DNA from: Odontesthes bonariensis
Taxonomy: Eukaryota > Chordata > Actinopteri > Atheriniformes > Atherinopsidae
Reading direction: 5' to 3'
NCBI RefSeq assembly: GCF_027942865.1
Contig: NC_134515.1
Location: 19,552,227-19,616,226 of the forward strand
Length of the DNA: 64,000 nt
Both the position numbers and the translations under genes were made by a program. The first letter of the stretch is position 1; each line of letters starts with the position of its first letter. The notes below the pieces were generated by a model. It worked only from the letters and a program-made list of their open reading frames with translations. It was not told the origin of the DNA and did no database searches. Shown here piece after piece: positions 52,201 to 64,000 of this stretch.

Positions 52201-55200
52201 TTGCACCTTGGCACGCTCGTACAAATGTTTGCGTCTGCAACTCCATGGTGGGACTGCCCCCTTTTCTCCCTCTCAGACACAGCAGACGTCCCATTGGATT
52301 CACAGCAGACCGTCATGATGTCACGGGCGCAGCAGCCTTTGCCAGTGTAGTAATATCCCTGTGCTAATGACTTTAACAGGGTGACTCTACGGTAGATGGT
52401 GGAAGGCAGTGGAGGAGGGGCGAGACCCCTGGGTTAGCTGCGACTACTTCATGCGGTCTGCTAATAAAATGCCTCGGTCAGGCCTAACCGGCAACATGTG
52501 CTAAAGGCATCGTCTCGCTCCTTCTTGTCTCTTTTGTCCTTCAGCATCCTTAAACTCGGCTTCAGCTTTGTCCTCTGTGGCTGGAAACAGCTGCACTGCA
52601 TTCCCTTTCTTCATTTTGAAGGGGAAATTGCTTTGGTCGTTGTGGTTATTTGGCCTTACCGTATAATGTGTGTTCCTGCAGCGGATGCTGATGCATAACT
52701 TGTCATTAGCAAGCTTTAGATAAAGAGCTACCTAGAGCTCACCTAAAGCTTCTTGATCGGCCTCATTTTATGATTCCAGATGTAAGTGGAGCCCCAGATT
52801 CAACCACCCAGACAGAGTTTTCCTGCCTTCCTTTCCCCCAAACTTCACTCTCTCTGTGTGTCTGCCCTGCAAAATAACTCTCCGTGCGGCTCTGTTCTCA
52901 TGAAAAGGACGTGAGACGAGTGAGTGGCATTTCAAAGCCTGACTGATTGAGCCCCGATCCTCTGCTGGATTCCTGCGGGCTGCTCTCGGCCGAGGCCACA
53001 GGAGTTCTCAGAAGAAGGAAAATTCTCTTTGAACTGGCGGCCTGCCACTGTTCCTGGTTGTAATGACTTTACCAACAGCGCACACGTATTTAAGAGCTGT
53101 TACAGGAGCAGCGCAGGATTAGTTTCACCCCTTGATTGCACTGGAAGCCGTCCTAACCGATTCGTCTGACTCTGCTCAGCCCCCCCCCCCCCATCTTCCA
53201 AACTCTGACATCCAGTTGCATCATGCATGGATTTGCTGTTGCAGCTTTTTTTTTTTTTCAGTTCTTACAATAAAATGGCAGCAAATGTTGGGAAAACTAC
53301 AGATGGAGAGGATAGCGTTGTGTCAGCAGTGTCAGACGTGCTGACGCTGTGACTCCAGTGCTGTCTGACATCACTGTTTCTTCTCTTCATGGCTGAAGTC
53401 GAAAGGACAAGATGCCACTCAAACGGAACTAATGGAATCAAGCTGTGCAATGAGTTTAAAAATAGTAAAACTTAAATCATTTTCATTTGTCAAATGGTGG
53501 CTGCAATGCAGCCTGATGTGTTTCTTGCGTCACTTAAGTTGATCGTGGCTACATCTGGCTCATCTGGCCACCACTGTGTCCTGGAAGAGAGATAGAGGGA
53601 GGGGGGGGGGTTCAAGGGTGCACAGTTACCTTGGTTTTAGAGCAGCAGGGCAGGCAGAATGGGGTCCACCTGGCCATCTGCAGCCTCAGGCCACAATTTC
53701 AGTCTGGAATGGTTTATGGGGAGTGCTTCGCTACTTCTTACCGCACAGTTATTTTGGAAAGGAAAGGTCAAGATAAAGACCATGACTGAGCAGTATAACA
53801 TGTCTGCAAAAATGTATGAGGGATTTCAACAACATCGCAGATTTTCCTGGAAGGAAAGGCGAACATTTTGGGAAGTACACGTACTGTTTTTTTTGGTCCC
53901 TTGAGCCAGATGAGCAGATAGAAACCTCTTTTCACGACCATGTGGCGCATGTGAAGCAGCAGCCAGTTGACCGTTAGCTTAGCTTAGCAATACATGAAAG
54001 CAAAGGGGAAAGCTCGCCTCCATGCGAAGAAGAAATCCGTTCTCTATGCAAAAAACAAAGTATAGAAATGAGTTGTGGTCAGACTGTGCCAGACCAGCCG
54101 TTTACTTCTGTTTCCTGTGTTTACACCAAACTTACCAGCTGCAGTCTGCTGCCTCACCTTCCTGGAACTTCAGTATCAAACTAATCCTCAATATTTTTTT
54201 TCAGACATTCACTCCTTTCTGACCTACGTTTTGTTTTCATGCCTCTGAAATATGTGCATGTGTTAAATGATTCAAATGGCATGTGTTAGCCATTTATATA
54301 CAAGTGTTTTGGGTTTTTTTTTTGGTATGCGCCTGAGCGTATCAGTGGGGGTTTGCATGTGGCTCTAATGCAGCTGCACCAAGGCTGTAGGTTGGAGAAG
54401 CGGTTTCCTCTTGAACACAATGGGGACTCTGTCAGTCAGTGTTGTTTTAGAAAGGGGGCCTCATCCCCTGGTGCCTTTTGTGTAGTTACACTCCTTTTAC
54501 ACGAGTGCTCAGAAGAACCGCCTTAAGCCCGTTTAAACACTCGGTGGATTACGGCTTGATGCTGCCTCTGGTGTACATTAGTAATAACAAGCAGCTTCTT
54601 TACCTTCCAATGACTTGAAACTTTTGCTTCTGCCCTTTTAAAGTGACCTTTCCACTGAATGAAGTCACATTACTAAACAAGGGAATTTTTTTTTTTTAGC
54701 CCTGTGACTGGTGACATCATTCGCCAATTCTGAGTCTTGACTTTCTTTTGGTTTTGGTTTTTGTACCTTTTTTATTTTATTATCACCATTTCTCCTTACC
54801 AAGACGACAAAACTCGTTCAAAGTTCATCTGATCAAAAACTACAAGATTTATCCCACAGCTCAGGCTCAGCTTTGTGGGACTTTCACTTGGCCAGACCTT
54901 CATCTTTTTAACTGGGCAGTGTGTTAAAAGGTTTGTCCGGCGTGAGTTATTGAGGCATTCACGTACCTGCATTCCCAACATTCCCAGTGCGTATCGCCTG
55001 TTGGCCGGGGCTTCCCTGGGGCTTGCTCAGACGTACAGAGGAGAACAAGCAGGATGTCCGCCTCTAAAGAACGAACGTATACCTCAGATTGATGACCACT
55101 TGTAGCGTTTGTAACTTCAGAAAAACAACAGCTGAATTGGATGGGATTGCTGCTGTAGTCTCACATCACTGTTGTTTTTGCACAAAGAACCTCCAAGATA

Positions 55201-58200
55201 AGAACACGTAAACAAGCGTTCATTTCAAGATCACTCACTTTTGAAAGCTTGATGAACATCTGGCTTCAGAAGGACCTCAAGCCCTGAAGGACATTTTTTC
55301 TTTATCTTGGCCAGTTGGTTCGCCTTCAAACACGCTCGTGAGGATAATCGTCTCCTGTTTGACGCACGTTATCACTGCTGTCGATCACTGCGGCATCACT
55401 GTTTAAACAAACGCATTAGCAAACAGGCTCTTGTAGGTCGTTCTTGATTTATTAACTGGAAGTGGCGTTTCACCACCTTCCTGTTGTTTTGTGGAACGTC
55501 CAATCGCTTGTGTCGAAAAGAAGAGATTGGAAGTGTTTTATCTCTGCTGCCTGATTCAGACGTCACAGACCTGAAGGCGCAGGAGCATGCTTTGGAGAGC
55601 TGTAAACTCCTGATATAATGGGGGTTTAACAGCCCATAATTTGAGATGTTACACAGTTTATGGAAAGTTTCAACAACAAGGATGGCTTTGGCCATTCGAT
55701 TTGCTCTTACATTAGTGCCAGAACAGCGATCTGATTTATAAATCAGAGGAAAGGAAATCAGCGAGGTGTCTGATGATGGTTTCACCTTTTCAGATATGAA
55801 GATCAGCCATATTTCTCAATGTTGCTGCCATTGTCCATTGAAAATCTTTAGTTTCAGACTTCCATACTTGTCAGGCCAGGCCAGATTGAGGCTGTCATTT
55901 TTTAACCCGAGGAACCGTGCTTTGCAGGTGTCGCTGTTGTTTTACAGAGTTCGGCCTACGTTTCAGCCTCCGTCTGAACGTCACTGTAGAGCTACATCCG
56001 TTGACATCAAGTTAGTGGTGGAATGTTTTAGTCAAGTATAAACTCTTTTCCCCTGTTACTGTTTATGGACCGGAAAACACGAGGCAGTTTAATGTAAATA
56101 TGCTCAGAGCCGTGGTCTGACTGGCTCTCCCGCTGATGCTGTGTTTGCTTGTAAACTCTCACCTGTTATGTTAATATCTCCACAAGCTCCTTATTGGACC
56201 TGTTCCAATTGGCTTTGTAAAGAAGGACACTAGCATTTCTCTTACTTGCAGTCTGCCTTTGGGAGAACTGGTTGTGTGTGTTGTGCTGGCCTCTCCTCCT
56301 TCCAGCATCTGTGTGCACGCTTTGTTGTGCTCGCCAGGTTTGGGTTACCTCACAAAAGAGCGATAGGGTGATCGGATGTCTGCCCAGAGAAAGGGGGGCA
56401 GCGTTTTCTCACACTCAGCACCGACGCTTTCAGCCCGGCGACACTTTACCTGGGAGTTGGATAAGCACCTAAAATTACAATCATAAAAAAGCACGGCGTG
56501 GGAGTGGATGTGCTAAACCACATGCTTGCATTACACTTAACAGCTACAGAACAAACCCACAGTCACTCTGGGCAGTTTTTTTGATTTCCTGGAGAGTGAA
56601 GGAAGTCCCTGCAGCCCCGTGACGACAACAGCTTAGGCTCTCATCCTGTCTCCTCTCATTGTGTTTCAAAACGAAGGAAAAGGAGGAATCCAAACAATAG
56701 CTCAGACAGCATGTCCATTATTATAAATCTAGTGTGATATTTTAGACTTATCCCTAAGTCTGATTCACGCTTGTATTTACCATGAATGACATCATTTAAA
56801 CAGGTCACCTGGCTTGACGAGCCCCACCTCATGTAATCATAACCTCCTATGAGTACAGTATGAGACACGTATAGTATGTCAGACTAATGCCCAGAAGTTG
56901 GTGTGTTTTTACACCTTTTCTGTCCTTCTCAGGCTTTGTTGGAGTTATTCATGTCTTGCGGGAAACATTTATCTTGGACTAAGTCTTGTCTTTTCTGGTT
57001 TAGTGGGAAGTGGTGCATCAGTTTCCCTTCTAAACTATGCTCACTTAATATGCTTAGAGAAAAAATAGTCACGAGAGGTCTCCATTTTCAATGTGTTTTC
57101 TTGGCCTCCTTGTTGGCTACTAACAAGAATCATTTTTCTGGCTTTTTCCACCCTCTTCAGACAGATGGCACAGATAAGCAGGTCTTATCTTTCTCTTATT
57201 GGCTGCTTCATTATTTTCAGCATAATATCAAAGCATGCTACTTTTTCATATATAACTCCACTGCCTAGTGACAATATATGCAGATGCCTGTACTGTACAC
57301 AGTCTAAATTTGGGTGTACGCATTCCATTTCTTTGTTGTTCTGACATTCCAGATATCTACATTTCTGTGGTCTGGTTAAGTACACAAACCTTTTATCAAC
57401 TAAAGTGGGAGTTACCAGGTCAGTGATCTAGAAAAGCTGAGCCATGCTCCGATTTCTAATAGCCTGGATTGCTGTAACTGCATGGATATCAGGTTTACAT
57501 TCACTAAAGTGTTTGCTCACCGCTACTTGACTTCGATAAGAGCATCAATGTTTTTTTCATCTCTTTACATTAAATGAGTTGCAGTAAGCAGCTGTCTCCA
57601 TAGATTCTTCACTGTGAGGGGACTGTGACGTGAACAAATACTCTGAACTGTGGTGCTCAGCTGTGACTATAGATCTTGATTATGTTAGCTCAGAGTCGAT
57701 CTGAGCCACAGGTCCCTTCTCCCTGAACTCCACCCTGATGAGTAGACAGACTTGAGAGCCGTCTGGACTTCCATGTCTGGACTGCCACAGGCTCTGTCCA
57801 AGCGGTGAGCTCTTTAACCACCCACTCCTTTCCCAGTGAGCTGACGATCACTAAGTCTGGCCTCTGTACACCTAACAAAGTAGATTGAAAAAAAAAACAA
57901 AAAAACACACACACACTCCAAACCCATCACAACCCAGCACAAAAGAGAGATTCGCATTGAATTAGGCATCCTACAGCTTTTGAATGCCTGTTTGCTACAA
58001 GATGGATTAGTCATAATAAATTCGATTCAAAGTAAAAGTATGTTGCTGTTTTTTTTTCAGCTAAAATAACTTTTCGGTAGTGAAGCCCCAGGCTGAATAA
58101 ACTCTTCGGGCAGGTCTATAGAGTTAAAGATGATTTTGATTGAATCGAGGCACAATGGTGTTAAACGCTTTTCTAACTGAAAGTGTGAAGCCGTGAGAGG

Positions 58201-61200
58201 TCATGGAGAAAACTTCCTGTCACTTTTCTCCATTTGTATCTCTTGGGGCTTCTAGCTGCTGTTGCCGGTCATAAACTCAACTCAAGGCTGACTGTAAATC
58301 AGTTAGGATTAGGCGGCTGTCCAGCTGAGGGCAGATGGCGGTTGTCCTCTGGACTCGAGTGTCTGAAGGAAGCGTTGGGGTCTGTGCGTGACTTAAGTGC
58401 TTTGCTGTGTCCTTGATAGCTCTCCTTGCCCCCTTAACCAGTAACATGACCCCAAGAGCTACTTTAACTGTTGAATCTTTGAAACACCCGCTTTGTTAAT
58501 GGCTCACATGTTTCTGTTTTACTATTTTTACACTCATAGTTGGCCAGTGCTATAACTTTGCTTTACGACACCTAATTTCTATCCCCTCTTTCAATAATAT
58601 GGTCTCTTTTTCAGGTTATTTGCTTTTTATTCTTCCCAGAAATTCAACCAAGACTGTTTTCTTTATTGGTTAATTTGTTTCTCATAGTTTTTGATAATCT
58701 GGTAATTCTTTAGTCTGGAAGGTATCTGAAATTGAAGTGAAATTGTATTAGAGTTTACACGCACTGAAGGCCTCTTCGGTCTCTTAAGTGGTTCTCTTTG
58801 GACACTCAGTCTCCTCTCTTGGCTCTTAAAAAGGGACCTGATGATGTGGGAGATAGCACTGATAATAGAACCAGTTTATCTGGTTGTGCAGTGTTCTGGC
58901 TCTCTCTGGGTCGGGAATGAGATCCTTCCCCAAGTGGAAGAGTTCAAGTATCTCGGGGTCTTGTTCACGAGTGAGGGACGAATGGAACAGGAGATTGACA
59001 GACGGATCGGTGCGGCGTCTGCAGTGATGCGGGCTCTGCACCGGCCCGTCGTGGTGAGGAAGGAGCTGAGCCAGAAGGCGAAGCTCTCGATTTACCGGTC
59101 AATCTATGTTCCTACCCTCACCTATGGTCACGAGCTGTGGGTAGTGACCGAAAGAACGAGATCGCGAATACAAGCGGCCGAAATGAGTTTCCTCCGCAGG
59201 GTGTCTGGGCTCTCCCTTAGAGATAGGGTGAGAAGCTCGGTCATCCGGGAGAGGCTCGGAGTAGAACCGCTGCTCCTCCGCATCGAGAGGAGTCAGATGA
59301 GGTGGCTCGGGCATCTGGTGAGAATGCCTCCTGGACGCCTCCCCGGTGAGGTGTTCCGGGCCCGTCCCACTGGGAGGAGGCCCCGGGGAAGACCCAGGAC
59401 ACGTTGGAGAGACTATGTTTCTCGGCTGGCCTGGGAACGCCTCGGGGTCCCCCAAGAAGAGCTGGAGGAAGTGGCCGGGGACAGGGATGTCTGGGTCTCT
59501 TTGCTTAAGCTGCTGCCCCCGCGACCCGATCCCCGGACCAGCGGAAGATAATGGATGGATGGATGGATGGATGGCAGTGTTCTGGATTTGTGCTCTGCTC
59601 AGCACCATGGGGCATGAACTGACCCTGCCCGCCTGCCATTGTGAGCAACCCCTTATGAGCAAAGAAATAGCTCAAATGTCAAAGGATGGGAATGGCACAG
59701 CACCAAATCAAAACAAAGCTCCACACTGAACCTTTTGTAGGGCCAGTCTCAGGTCAGACAAGAAAGGCCATGCTGGAGGAGAATGTGTGGGCAGAATGGC
59801 AATGTAACGAGCATCAAACATTTTTGGCATATCTGTAGTATTTTTTTCCCCTAAAATGGGCTGAAGAATCGCAATCCGCAAAGTGCTACTGCTCCCTTTT
59901 TTTCCCACAAAATCGACCTCTTTTTGCCTCTTATGAACACAGGAAGTGAAAGATAGCATCGCTGTGGGAGAAAGTGAAATGAAATTAACTAAATTGGGTT
60001 ACTTGGCTCAAATTACCCAAACCTTGTCAGAGAGGGACCCAACTCTCTGCCTTTTGCCCCTTTTACCATTGAAGTCAACATTTTGTGGCCGGTTTTGAAC
60101 TGCTGCATCGCCACGCTCACCTGCACAGTCTCACCTGTGTTTGTTTACAGCACCTGAGGCTGCAACTGGCAGTGGAACATTATTAAATGTCAAACACGTT
60201 CAAGTCTTTTTTTTTTTTTCATTGCTCATAATGTCTCTGTGAGGTGTGAGTAACATACAGTGTGTTGTGCATCTCTCGATTAAACTTTTTCCACTTCTAA
60301 TGAACAGTTTCAGAACTGAAATTGAAGCAACAGTCGCTGAGTTTTGAGCTTCTTTTGTTCTTTTCTCTTCACTAAATGGATGGGAGTCTCTGCGTGCATC
60401 TGGTCTGCATATTTTTCAGTAATTCAGAATTAAATTACTACAAAAGGAGACCTGTTTTTTTTTTGCCTGTTTGCCCCACAGTTCTTCTTGAGCATGCACG
60501 ACCGACCAAGAAAACAAATGGAAGCAGGCTGGACAGATCTTGGAGTAGATAACCAGGCTTATTTTCCATGTATCATTTGGGTGTTTTATGTCAAAACCAA
60601 GTCTATTTCGTTTATTCAAAGCATCCTCTTGGTATTAGTTGCGTGTCTAATTTATTACTTACCAAAAGTCATTTTGTGTAAGCTTAGGTAGATTAGTATC
60701 AGCATGCACTAAATCAGGATTCAGAGTATTTCTTCATCAATTGATCTAGCAATTATCACCTTAATTAGTCACTGTTTATCTGTTACAGAAATTTATCTGT
60801 GAGAAATGTCCAGATTCCTTTTCTGTCCAGTGAATGCAGCAACAAGGATTGTTTCTAGTTTGAGTTATTAGCTTAAATGAGATATTCTAGTTGTCTAATG
60901 ATGATCACTAACTATAGGTAAATAAAACTCGTGAGTCGCAGCTCACACAGATTATTCATTCAAGGTAGATACAGATGGATGATGCTGCCCTTCACTTCAG
61001 AGTATGACCTTCACAAAGACCGTGTAGTAGGTAAAATTTTTCCCCGGAGAGGCAGAGGAGGAGAGAGCAGCTTGTGGGTCAGACAAGGGAGACAATTTAC
61101 TACCATAAACTACTACTATAAACAGGACACATTCCTTCTATAATTCTGAACATCTGGTATGAATGTCGCTTCTCTGCTCTTTCCTGCTGTTTTTTTTTTT

Positions 61201-63083
61201 AAGTTAGTCAAAATACGTGCGACGTGTTGGCACTGATATCCAATGCAGTTATAGCTTCTTATGGCTTAGCCATATTTTATCTTTGCATTTTTCGTATGTT
61301 GTAAATGGCTTTTCAAAGATTCAAAGCTGCTGCAAGTCGGGATCACACACGCTGTGCCATTAAATGTGAAACTATTAGCACCATGTAAGCATAGGAGAAG
61401 CACTCTTTTTCCTCTAACCTCTGCCCTCCAAGAAAACGTGATTCATGATGTGCTGATGGGATGACCAGTGTTGTCTCATTCTGGAAGAATAATTCTGACA
61501 TACTCGCATGTGATGTTCCACTGCTACTGGTGAGTGAGCGGTTGTCATAGGAATAAGTGTGTGATGTTTTCCATCTATCAAACGTTGGAAAAACATGTGA
61601 ACACCACATCTCGCGATGAGGGGGTTTAACAGCGCAGGGTGCTGCATTCAGGACAACAGACTGAGTTATAGCTGCAGGTTAAAAGTCAAGCTGATAGGCA
61701 GTTTGCAGGCCGGGCTTGTGTTGCACTGTTGATACTGGTGTAAATGAGTATGCTAAAAAAAAAGAAGAAATCCACATGTTTTTCACTGAGGCAATCAGTT
61801 TCAGGGACTGGCGGGATCCTTTTTATTGTTGCGCTTCCTCATTTTTAGGATTTCCCTGTCAGCCCCTGTTTACAAGATTCCTGCTCAGTGAAGGAAGCAA
61901 TTATTCAAAAGCTTCTGTCATAAAGTTCGTGTTATTTTTTTCTTTTACAGTTGTTATGAGGACATAAACTGCGTAAATGTTGTGGTCTCCAAACACAAAT
62001 TGGAGCATTTTGGATTTAATTTGAGGCCAGTAAAACTGGATGCCTCAGGACATCTCATGCGGCGCTGAAGTGTTTTTATGGCTGGTTGAGATGACAGGTT
62101 CGGTAATAGGCCTGTGCTCTGATAGCAGCATGTTGTGGTTAAAAACCAAGTGCAGCCTGAGTGAGACTCAGACTCGAGGAGATGCGGATCATCTCTTGTG
62201 ACGGGATGCTGAAAGTCAACACAGGAAGTGAGGTCATGGTGTAAGTCCCCAAAAATCTTGTCCTGTGCTTTGCTGCTGGCGCCACAGTCCTACAGAGCAC
62301 TGACGCACAACACAGTCACAGCTACCATAAATAGACCAGCAGCAAAAAAAAGGAAATATGTGAACCAAACTAACACTAAAACGTTATATTTTCAGAACTC
62401 GATGAATCTGCCTCCAGACAAAGCCCGGCTCCTCAGACAGTATGACAATGAGAAGAAGTGGGACCTGATCTGCGACCAGGTGAATTCATGAACTACCAAA
62501 CGTGCACACTCCTGTCCTCATAGCTCACTCCTCAGCAGCCCTCTGAGTGCAGCAAACTCACGTTACAATGCTTTGCTCTGCTGTGTATCTTCAGGAGAGG
62601 TTTCAGGTGAAGAATCCACCTCACACCTACATCCAGAAGCTCAGAGGATACTTAGACCCTGGAGTCACACGGAAGGTGGGACCACACAAATGATCTTTCA
62701 GTGTCCTGTTAACGGGGAGCTCCACCAAATTTTGCACATCAAGGTTTTTTTTTTGTTGAAAAATCTGATTTCTTAGTGTAATAAATCTTACAAACTGCCT
62801 GGTGAAATGTTGCTAAACAGATGAATAAAAGCTCCTCCTCGGTCAGTCTGTCATTGGTAAGGCTGCACTATGATGTAGACAAATGCATGGAAGTGCAAAA
62901 TTGGTGGAGATTCTTTTAAAGGCTCCTGTCGTGTCTCACTGCCTTCTAATCAGTACCCGACTGTGATAAATCCAGAGCAAACTCTGCTTTTCTTTATGTC
63001 TTCCAGAAGTTTCGCAGGCGTGTGCAGGAATCAACAAAAGTCTTAAGGGAGCTGGAGATATCACTGCGGACAAACCACATTGG
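49242..63083 (+). CDS. fmnl3: Formin-like protein 3, coding exons 1-4 (3' partial)
   Basis: Diaphanous-related formin, an actin nucleator and elongator controlled by Rho-family GTPases at the cell cortex. Four exons are inside the window: 49242-49355, 62396-62479, 62595-62675, 63007-63083. They encode the first 118 residues plus two bases of the next codon: [10 protein letters not shown], a predicted N-myristoylation start, then the beginning of the GTPase-binding/FH3 region ([54 protein letters not shown]). The words KKWDLICDQ and ESTKVL fit FMNL3 better than FMNL2 (KWELICDQ, ESTQVL) or FMNL1, from recall. Exons continue beyond 64000. Confidence 0.85.
58900..59573 (+). mobile_element. 5'-truncated RTE-type LINE with ATGG tail
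   Basis: The insert is flanked by GCAGTGTTCTGG at 58888-58899 and 59574-59585. It ends in six ATGG units, as typical for Rex3/RTE-like LINEs of fishes. Its frame encodes the C-terminal part of a reverse transcriptase ([63 protein letters not shown]) without the catalytic core. A dead fragment lying in fmnl3 intron 1. Confidence 0.9.
58901..59551 (+). pseudogene. RTE LINE reverse-transcriptase C-terminal remnant
   Basis: An open frame of about 217 codons inside the LINE. Codons read upstream of 58900 are intron sequence, so no native start exists. The frame ends at the TAA just before the ATGG tail, which is the natural stop of these elements. No host function is suggested. Confidence 0.8.
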
Positions 63084-64000
63084 GTAAATGATTCTTATCT
63101 TCTGTTCTTCTGATGAATTACACAGCTGTATTTACTGGTAAGGAAACCACTTTATTGTTTTCCCTTGAAAAGAATATTCCTTTGTGTGCTCCTGCTGCTG
63201 CGGGGACCCTACAGCTTTGGTGCCCAGCTCTCTCCCCCATTGTTTTAACCTGCCAAGCCCCGCAGCTCCACCTCACAGAGCTGGTCGTCATAATGCCCAG
63301 ATGGTAGCCATTGTGCTGCCTCGTCCACTCCTCCATAGTGTTGAGCAGGAAGCTTTGTTGTGTATGCCAGAGGGGCAGGAAGCCTGGTTGACCATTGCAT
63401 TGCTGGACACAGTGAAAAGAGCAAACACAAGGAGACTTCTGTGTATACACAACAAACATATAATAGAACAAATGAAGCGTTTGCATTATTTTGTCACTCT
63501 GTGGGCAGGTTTGAACTCAGCTGCATCTACTGCAGGTGTAAAGGTTACTTTAGATATCCAATACAGCGTCATGGAGATATGTGTATAAAAAGTGTCTGCA
63601 GCGACTTGCTGCTGTTTCTGAAATCAAAATGGAGCCTATAAAATGGCTTTGAATTTCCATAGAATTTATTGAGCTCCGTGAATAACTTTTATACTATTAG
63701 GCCACTTCAATAAAAATCTGTTTCAGTGCATTTCCCAGAAAGAAAGGAAAAACGAACTATTTGCAGGAGACTTCAGTGGGTGGGATTAAGTGTAACAGAT
63801 GCTGGTTTATTTTGTGTCTAAAAGTGTATGTGTGTGTTTGAATCCTGGGCCATTTCTGGAGTGTTTTTCCTAAGATTGCCAAGAAAATCTGAAATAGCAA
63901 CTGGTTGCAGAGAAGTAGAAAGAGTGAGGAGGTCACAGGCAAGGAGGGAAAGGAGGGGGAGGCAGGAAACTGATGATCAGCCAACCTCCCTGCCTCTCCA
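63084..64000 (+). other. fmnl3 intron 4 (5' part)
   Basis: The intron starts GTAAAT after the exon ending LRTNHIG and runs past the window end. The next expected exon, beginning WVREFLN in the family, was searched for and not found. No repeat element is evident. Confidence 0.7.

Larger units (their letters stand above)
49356..62395 (+). other. fmnl3 intron 1 (13 kb)
   Basis: A long first intron between MGNIES...FAIVL and NSMNLPPDK. Apart from one RTE-type LINE fragment and simple runs (T, A and C runs such as 51572-51590 and 53181-53193) I see no repeat, RNA or coding exon. Long first introns in formin genes often hold enhancers, but none can be recognised from one sequence. Confidence 0.75.

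Noticed and set aside
58841-58899. ATG upstream of the RTE frame as a gene start
   Set aside because: It lies in intron sequence left of the target duplication; the frame is continuous by chance.
49242-63083. Assignment as fmnl1 or fmnl2
   Set aside because: Key words KKWDLICDQ and ESTKVL fit FMNL3 best from recall. The distinction rests on few residues, so confidence is kept below that of the other genes.

Overview
The window is nuclear DNA of a ray-finned fish, most likely a percomorph teleost. It holds spliced vertebrate genes with short GT-AG introns, CA/TG microsatellites, and a repeat set typical of teleosts: L1-, L2- and RTE-type LINEs, small hAT elements and foldback MITEs. No bacterial, organellar or viral genes were seen. 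All five recognised genes lie on the + strand.

Layout: (1) 1-14250, erbb3, a pseudokinase receptor of the EGFR family, from exon 2 to its 3' end; the signal-peptide exon lies before the window. (2) 14307-23350, an intergenic repeat island. A terminal-inverted-repeat element contains a TA-flanked MITE, a minisatellite-bearing stretch and a long palindromic (foldback) element. The foldback is split by a 5'-truncated L1-like LINE with an open 893-codon frame and carries two small hAT insertions. Next to the island are a second foldback and an antisense L2-type LINE. (3) 23806-29435, pa2g4 (EBP1), complete in 13 exons. (4) 31438-32200, rpl41, a 25-residue ribosomal protein split over three coding exons and easy to overlook. 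(5) 35481-47990, esyt1 (extended synaptotagmin 1), complete in 31 exons. Its exon lengths show that C2A-C2B and C2C-C2D are copies of one eight-exon block. (6) 49242-64000, the first four coding exons of a formin-like gene, best fit fmnl3, with a 13-kb first intron containing an RTE-type LINE fragment.

The order erbb3-pa2g4-rpl41-esyt1 matches human 12q13.2 as I recall it, but no zc3h10 reading frame lies between rpl41 and esyt1, and an fmnl gene follows esyt1 directly. The products share growth and membrane themes: a neuregulin co-receptor, an ErbB3-binding protein, a ribosomal protein, an ER-plasma membrane tether and an actin nucleator. They do not form an operon-like system. PA2G4 was originally named for binding ErbB3, so the adjacency of the two genes is notable.

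I found no evidence of a wholly new biological system. The most informative signals are the nested repeat island with its perfect 44-bp hairpin, an overlapping weak/strong donor pair in erbb3 exon 13, a DYG instead of DFG motif in the ErbB3 pseudokinase, and a GC-AG intron in only one of the two esyt1 exon blocks. Exon borders were set by eye from splice signals, reading phase and recalled family exon lengths; no alignment or transcript was available.
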